From assembly GCA_029784825.1 (NCBI GenBank), contig JAFMAU010000100.1, positions 1 to 5,578 of the forward strand: a stretch of 5,578 bases of DNA, given 5' to 3'. Below, piece after piece: positions 5,174-5,578 of this stretch (its first letter is position 1; every line of letters starts with the position of its first letter). A program made the translations under genes and the position numbers. Origin of the DNA: Nitrososphaerota archaeon. GTDB taxonomy: Archaea > Thermoproteota > Nitrososphaeria > Nitrososphaerales > UBA183. The notes beneath the pieces were generated by a model that saw only the letters and a list, made by a program, of their open reading frames with translations, made no database searches and was not told the DNA's origin.

Positions 5174-5195
5174 AGGTGCGGAATATTCGAGCATT

Positions 5196-5203
5196 CTAAT
5201 AAA
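5196..5203 (-). promoter_or_regulatory. TATA-box promoter of the Cys/His protein gene
   Basis: TTTATTAG on the minus strand, in the 48-bp gap after the GTPase gene. Its first A (5200) is exactly 27 nt from the A of the ATG at 5171-5173, which predicts a leaderless mRNA. A perfect 8-bp palindrome GAATATTC (5181-5188) lies between the box and that start. Confidence 0.65.
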
Positions 5204-5221
5204 TCATGAGGTCGGCCGGGC

Positions 5222-5578
5222 CTACTTGGTGATTATGGTGAGGACGTCCTGGTCCATCAGCCTGTGCGTCATCCCGACCCGCTGCCCCCCGAACTTCACG
5301 CTCTTCCCCCAGACCTGGGCGTACCTGAACTCGTCCTTCATCCCGCGGTGCACCTTGTCGCAGACGTCCGCGATGGTCGCGCCCCCCTTCACCACCATCG
5401 GCTCCTCGAAGTCTGTCTCCCCGGTCCTGCGGCGCATGTAGACGCGGAGGAAGTCCAGCCGCCTGTAGATCTCCTCCCTCAGCGCCTGGACGTTGACGTC
5501 TGCCTCGGCGGAGACTGGGACGAAGCGGTACGGGAGCTTGCGCGACAGCTCGGCCGTGAACCCTGCGTTCACCAGGTC
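5222..5578 (-). CDS. Drg/Rbg-family GTPase, C-terminal part with TGS domain (cut by right window edge)
   Basis: These are the last 118 residues of a developmentally-regulated-GTPase (Drg/Rbg) family protein, the archaeal and eukaryotic branch of Obg-like GTPases linked to ribosomes and translation. FVPVSAEADVNVQAL (19-33) contains the G5 SA motif of the GTPase fold. RLDFLRVYMRR (40-50) is the linker typical of Drg proteins. The rest is a TGS domain: PMVVKGGATIADVCDKVHRG (60-79), EFRYAQVWGKSVKFGGQRVG (83-102), and HRLMDQDVLTIITK at the end. The frame is open to the window edge, so the G1-G4 motifs and start are outside it. An internal GTG near 5570 is not the start. The gene ends 48 bp before the next start codon and appears unrelated in function to the downstream genes. 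Confidence 0.95.
   Translation of the reverse strand, partial: DLVNAGFTAELSRKLPYRFVPVSAEADVNVQALREEIYRRLDFLRVYMRRRTGETDFEEPMVVKGGATIADVCDKVHRGMKDEFRYAQVWGKSVKFGGQRVGMTHRLMDQDVLTIITK

Noticed and set aside
5192..5194. Upstream ATG as the start of the Cys/His protein gene
   Set aside because: It is practically adjacent to the TATA box and would lie upstream of the expected transcript start; the second ATG fits exactly.
1..5578. Insertion sequences, CRISPR repeats, tRNA/rRNA genes, or a defence or phage island
   Set aside because: I see no transposase, no regularly spaced repeats, no tRNA-like cloverleaf or rRNA motif, and the genes are housekeeping or regulatory in character with uniform orientation.

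Overview
The window is a GC-rich stretch in which every supported gene lies on the minus strand, so transcription runs from high to low coordinates. Several signs point to an archaeon: a Drg-type GTPase with a C-terminal TGS domain, TATA-box promoters (TTTATAC, TTTATTA, TTTTATAT), a short single winged-helix regulator of the archaeal HTH_45 kind, and ETF/FixC genes of archaeal character. The regulator paired with a multi-pass membrane protein suggests the TACK group, perhaps Nitrososphaerota. That placement is inference and is not proven by the sequence.

Layout in transcription order. (1) 5578-5222 is the C-terminal end of a Drg/Rbg-family GTPase whose start lies outside the window. (2) 5173-4736 is a small orphan protein with a Cys/His cluster, behind its own TATA box. 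(3) 4662-4027 (or 4680-4027) and 4040-3753 form a two-gene unit: a roughly seven-helix membrane protein and a winged-helix DNA-binding protein whose frames overlap by 14 bp, behind one TATA box. (4) 3694-1 is a probable four-gene operon: an LDH-like malate dehydrogenase, ETF beta (with an unusual insert), ETF alpha, and the N-terminal part of a FixC-type ETF:quinone oxidoreductase that runs off the left edge.

How the genes may work together. ETF beta and ETF alpha form the flavin-carrying electron-transfer heterodimer, and the FixC-like flavoprotein would pass its electrons to the quinone pool. The malate dehydrogenase at the head of the same transcript is a soluble NAD enzyme. Its placement suggests co-regulation of central carbon oxidation with electron delivery to quinone, or supply of NADH to a FixABCX-type bifurcating ETF. 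A FixX ferredoxin, if present, would lie to the left of the window.

The two best-defined promoters (mdh and the orphan gene) place the fourth base of the TATA box exactly 27 nt upstream of the A of an ATG. This predicts leaderless mRNAs and moves the orphan gene start to its second Met codon. The main points for a second look are a probable CTG start codon for fixC, an insert of about 80 residues in ETF beta, an inverted repeat lying exactly between the TATA box and predicted start site of the membrane-protein/regulator unit, an 8-mer from it that recurs in the mdh promoter, and an AT-rich codon patch in the membrane gene. I found no RNA gene, CRISPR array, insertion sequence or other clear mobile element, and no gene-free stretch longer than about 60 bp.
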